This document shows, piece by piece, positions 59,733-64,000 of a stretch of 64,000 nucleotides of DNA. How positions within the stretch are numbered: the first letter of the stretch is position 1; every line of letters begins with the position of its first letter. Source of the stretch: Pediococcus stilesii (GTDB lineage: Bacteria; Bacillota; Bacilli; Lactobacillales; Lactobacillaceae); contig NZ_JQBX01000007.1 in NCBI RefSeq assembly GCF_001437075.1, positions 39,201 to 103,200 on the forward strand. Reading direction: 5' to 3'. A model generated the notes under the pieces. The model was not told the origin of the DNA and made no database searches. It saw nothing but the letters and a program-made list of their open reading frames with translations. Both the position numbers and the translations under genes were made by a program.

Positions 59733-61055
59733 ATGTCCTCTGTTTTTATTGATAGTTTATTTAAAGATAATCTAGTTGGTACGATTATCAATATTGCTCT
59801 TCTCATCCTGTGTTTATATCCGGTGATTGGAGCGTTCTTTTGGTTTTCAGGTTCGCTATCGTACCGTTTTTTCAAAACACATAAACGAGATGATGATTGG
59901 GAAATTATTCCAGTCGATCGCCAACCGTTAATAACCATCATGATCCCAGCTCATAATGAAGAAATAATGATCGAAGAAACGATCACCTACCTTTTTGAAG
60001 AATTAAACTATACTAATTTCGAAGTGCTGGTAATGGACGATGGTTCCACGGATAAAACTGGAGAAATTTTAGCCCAGTTAAGGGAGCGGTATCCCCGCTT
60101 GCGGACGGTAAAAATCCTAAAAAATAAGGGTAAGGCCCACGCGTTTAATATTGGAATGTACTTTGCGAAGGGCGAATATATTTTAAGTAACGACGCGGAT
60201 ACAATTCCTGAACCGGATGCCTTGATGAAATACATGAACTTTTTCATGCGAGATAAGGATATGAATACTTCGGCAGTGACTGCCAACATGGATGTCCAAA
60301 ATCGAACAAAAATTATTGGAAAAGCGCAAACGGTTGAATTTTCCAGCATCGTGGGTGTAATTAAGCGTAGTCAAACGGCAGTTAACGATTCGATGTATGC
60401 TTATAGTGGTGCCAATACTCTATACAAAAAAGATTTTCTGATTGATGTCGGTGGGTTTAGGCAAAATCGGGCTACGGAAGACATCAGTATTGCATGGGAT
60501 CATCAGATGATTGGTGCAGTTCCGCGGTTTGCCCCGAATATTGTCTTTCATATGAACGTACCGGAATCAATTAAGGAACTGTACCACCAGCGGAAACGAT
60601 GGGCTCAAGGTGGGACAGAAGTTTGGTTAACCAATATTAAAAAATTCCTGTTTCATCCGATTAAACACCGTTATCAAATGTCAATGTTTATTGATTCCAC
60701 TCTTTCCATTCTCTGGTCATTCTTTTTCATGATTACAACGGTCATATTTGCAATTGCCATGCTGGTGTTTCTTTTTACGGGAAACTACGAGCGATTATTT
60801 CATGGCTTTGTGATGTCATTTATCTTTGTATCATTTGAGATTATCGCGGGATTCATGCAGCTGTTGGCGGCTTTAATTTTGGATCACCATGCGGCTAAAT
60901 TAAAATACGTCATTTTTGCCCCGCTGTATATGCTGTTCTTCTGGATGGTCAATCCGATTACGGTGGTGATGACTTTTATTCCGGCCGTCAAAACCATTTT
61001 TGGGTTTGGTTCGGGAACGTGGAAAAGTCCAGAGCGAACGAAAATGCAGAAATAA
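59733..61055 (+). CDS. Processive family-2 glycosyltransferase (PgaC/cellulose synthase-like)
   Basis: A 440-residue membrane glycosyltransferase: an N-terminal helix (about 17-40), the catalytic GT2 domain with DDGSTD (102-107), DADT (154-157), TED (248-250) and QRKRW (286-290), then three or four C-terminal helices forming the translocation channel. The order D, DxD, TED, QxxRW is diagnostic of processive beta-glycan synthases, such as poly-N-acetylglucosamine or cellulose synthase. It would extrude a beta-linked polysaccharide while c-di-GMP control comes from the neighbours. No deacetylase or export gene is adjacent. Confidence 0.92.
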   Translation: MSSVFIDSLFKDNLVGTIINIALLILCLYPVIGAFFWFSGSLSYRFFKTHKRDDDWEIIPVDRQPLITIMIPAHNEEIMIEETITYLFEELNYTNFEVLVMDDGSTDKTGEILAQLRERYPRLRTVKILKNKGKAHAFNIGMYFAKGEYILSNDADTIPEPDALMKYMNFFMRDKDMNTSAVTANMDVQNRTKIIGKAQTVEFSSIVGVIKRSQTAVNDSMYAYSGANTLYKKDFLIDVGGFRQNRATEDISIAWDHQMIGAVPRFAPNIVFHMNVPESIKELYHQRKRWAQGGTEVWLTNIKKFLFHPIKHRYQMSMFIDSTLSILWSFFFMITTVIFAIAMLVFLFTGNYERLFHGFVMSFIFVSFEIIAGFMQLLAALILDHHAAKLKYVIFAPLYMLFFWMVNPITVVMTFIPAVKTIFGFGSGTWKSPERTKMQK

Positions 61056-61110
61056 ACATGACTTCGTAAAGATACATCTCAATCGCGAAAAAATAAATTA
61101 TCTTAATTTA

Positions 61111-61149
61111 AAAACATGTTCCGTTTTAATCGATGGAACATGTTTTTTG
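61111..61149. terminator. Terminator after the polysaccharide operon
   Basis: A 9-bp perfect stem ACATGTTCC/GGAACATGT (61114-61122 with 61135-61143) followed by T. Confidence 0.88.
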
Positions 61150-61229
61150 TGTGCGCTAAAAACTATACATTCTGAAATGAGTGGCGCAAAATAGTTGATG
61201 AAAAGGCTTTCTATTTGGGAATTTTATAA

Positions 61230-62681
<1,452 letters not shown>

Positions 62682-62807
62682 CCCCGTTATATCGAAATGA
62701 TTATCAAAGTCATTATCTTTTTCAGTTGTTGTCGCGTTTGTAAAGCCTTCCAATGTGATAAAATGATGGTAGATAACGAATACATCTGAGAATTGGGAGG
62801 GCGAACT

Positions 62808-63608
62808 ATGAAATACTATGACCAACACGTGCATACAAACTTTTCATTTGATTCGAATGAAAAAATGGAAAACTACATGAAATTAGCAGGAGATAACTTT
62901 GTAACAACGGAACACCTTGAGTTTAATAACCCTGATGCTAAAAATAATGATAGTATTCCAGACTATACAAAGTATGTCGCTGAGATCGAAAGATTAAAGA
63001 AACAAACTGGTAAACGCATTTATAAAGGTGTCGAAATCGGGATGTCGGCGGGTCAAGAAGACAAAATCAAAGAATATTTGGCCCACCATACCTTTGATAT
63101 CAAGTTGCTAAGTTTTCATCAGGATGGAAAGAAAGATTATCTTGATGATGTAGTAACCCATATGGATCCGTTAAAAGTGACGGATGACTATTACCGACTG
63201 ATGTGGAAAGGTATCAACGCGTTTCACGATGCGGACGTTCTAACCCATTTTGACTACGGAGTTCGGAAATTGAATTTGACTTCAGGTCAATTTTCGACAA
63301 CTGCGGGTGTACTTTTGACCAATATCTTTAAAATCGCGATTCGAAATGACATGGCTTTTGAATTAAATACTAAGAGTATGTACAAGTATCATAATATTGG
63401 ATTGTATGATTATGCCATTGAGATTTATAAGCAATTGGGTGGAAAACGATACACAATTGGATCGGATGCGCATGAAGTAAGTTTTTATGAGGATCACTTC
63501 CGGGATGCAGTTGAGATGTTAAAGGCGCATGATATTCATCATGTAAATGTCTTCCGTCAGGGAGCAATGACGGTAATCCCAATTGATGATGTAATGGAAG
63601 ATATCTAA
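62808..63608 (+). CDS. PHP-domain phosphatase (histidinol-phosphatase HisJ-like)
   Basis: A 266-residue PHP-family metal-dependent phosphatase: the metal-binding HVHTNFSFDS at the N-terminus, a Glu in TTEHLEF, and the C-terminal IGSDAHE. Its closest type is histidinol-phosphatase HisJ/HisK, the penultimate-step enzyme of histidine synthesis; no other his gene is nearby, so the substrate may be another phosphate ester. The ATG at 62808 has GGGAGGG upstream at good spacing. Confidence 0.88.
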   Translation: MKYYDQHVHTNFSFDSNEKMENYMKLAGDNFVTTEHLEFNNPDAKNNDSIPDYTKYVAEIERLKKQTGKRIYKGVEIGMSAGQEDKIKEYLAHHTFDIKLLSFHQDGKKDYLDDVVTHMDPLKVTDDYYRLMWKGINAFHDADVLTHFDYGVRKLNLTSGQFSTTAGVLLTNIFKIAIRNDMAFELNTKSMYKYHNIGLYDYAIEIYKQLGGKRYTIGSDAHEVSFYEDHFRDAVEMLKAHDIHHVNVFRQGAMTVIPIDDVMEDI

Positions 63609-63634
63609 ATATATTAGTAATACAAGAAGAAAAC

Positions 63635-63675
63635 AAAAAAGTTGAGCAATCGTGATGCGGTTGCTCAACTTTTTA
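63635..63675 (+). terminator. Terminator after the PHP phosphatase gene
   Basis: AAAAAAGTTGAGCAA (63635-63649) pairs with TTGCTCAACTTTTT (63661-63674). Confidence 0.92.
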
Positions 63676-63895
63676 TTCTATGAGTTATGGCCGGGATGAC
63701 CAGTTTTTGAATGATCAAAATTTGCATACGTATTATGTAGGATAATTTAATTGATATGTTGAGAATTGAAACAAAAACCTTTGTAAGCGGAAGTTGTTTT
63801 CAAAAAACGATGTCGATTTTTTCAAGAGAATTACAGGGTTTCGGGGCTTTTCTGATAGCTAATTAGCAAAAATGAAATTAAATGTAACAAAAGTG

Positions 63896-63924
63896 TTGAC
63901 GACTTTTAAAAATCAGTGTATAGT
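63896..63924 (+). promoter_or_regulatory. Strong promoter at the right edge, possibly of an rRNA operon or structured leader
   Basis: TTGACG (63896-63901), a 17-nt spacer and TATAGT (63919-63924), preceded by an A-rich UP-like tract (63861-63890). The transcript would begin near 63931 with a GTCACGACAG-type stretch and a CTTTGAAAGTTACTTAAATC segment that recalls rrn leader boxA-like sequence. No start codon with ribosome binding site is seen before the window ends. The gene it drives is outside the window. Confidence 0.6.
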
Positions 63925-64000
63925 ATATTTCTGTTGTCACGACAGATGACTTCGACCAACAGCCTAAGCTTTGAAAGTTACTTAAATCAAACTTTTAAAA

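Overview
The window is a stretch of low-GC Gram-positive chromosome, almost certainly from a member of the Lactobacillaceae. Reasons: lactobacillar peptidases (PepV, PepC), the RexAB (AddAB-type) nuclease pair, a T-box leader, a guanine riboswitch, strong GGAGG ribosome binding sites, tightly packed genes and many hairpin-plus-U terminators. I cannot name the species. No phage, insertion sequence or CRISPR array is visible. Two parS-like sites, a DnaA-box cluster upstream of rlmH and a strong promoter at the right edge, possibly an rRNA leader, fit a position in the origin-proximal part of the chromosome. dnaA, dnaN and rpmH are not in the window.

Layout. 1-1,270: 5' part of an oxidoreductase (minus) and yaaA. 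1,271-6,327: a probable catabolic operon (GntR regulator, PepV dipeptidase, glycosylasparaginase-family hydrolase, short GrdB-like protein, orphan PTS EIIC) with a cre-like site in front. pepV is broken by an exact 37-bp tandem duplication. 6,533-10,943: lepB, pepC, hit and cls. 11,015-12,639: T-box leader and NhaC-type transporter. 12,711-15,859 (minus): SGNH esterase, DNA glycosylase Tag, and a xanthine permease under a guanine riboswitch. 16,010-25,598: NAD-binding-like protein, rexB, rexA, DnaA-box region, rlmH, and an XRE membrane regulator.

25,647-36,609: Rrf2/NmrA redox pair, alpha/beta hydrolase, AbrB-DUF998 fusion, acetyltransferases, an S66 peptidase, a dicarboxylate/amino-acid symporter, membrane GDPD and CvpA. 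36,828-40,478: metal transport block (two tandem VIT1/CCC1 proteins, MntH, UspA). 40,602-45,385: a small unknown gene, the YdbS/YdbT PH-domain pair, a YtrA-type GntR-ABC operon, and an orphan bacteriocin-immunity-like gene. 45,516-50,819: lipid kinase, two zinc-ribbon membrane proteins (the second frameshifted), ankyrin lipoprotein, and a choloylglycine-hydrolase-family enzyme.

50,975-61,055 carries a putative cyclic-di-GMP/exopolysaccharide system. It consists of a membrane GGDEF cyclase behind a perfect 28-bp palindrome and, 5 kb on, an overlapping operon of degenerate EAL receptor, small two-helix membrane protein and processive family-2 glycosyltransferase. Between them lie a nitronate-monooxygenase-like enzyme, a 1.1-kb region with a decayed antitoxin and tRNA-Ala, an alpha/beta hydrolase, a second lipid kinase and a thioredoxin-like protein. 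61,248-64,000: 6-phospho-beta-glucosidase, a PHP-family phosphatase and the terminal promoter.

The most unusual whole-window signal is a short near-palindrome, TGAASTTCA. By eye I count 27 copies, against roughly one expected from base composition. The copies occur in both orientations, in at least two reading frames and in non-coding DNA, and are concentrated in the first 22 kb.
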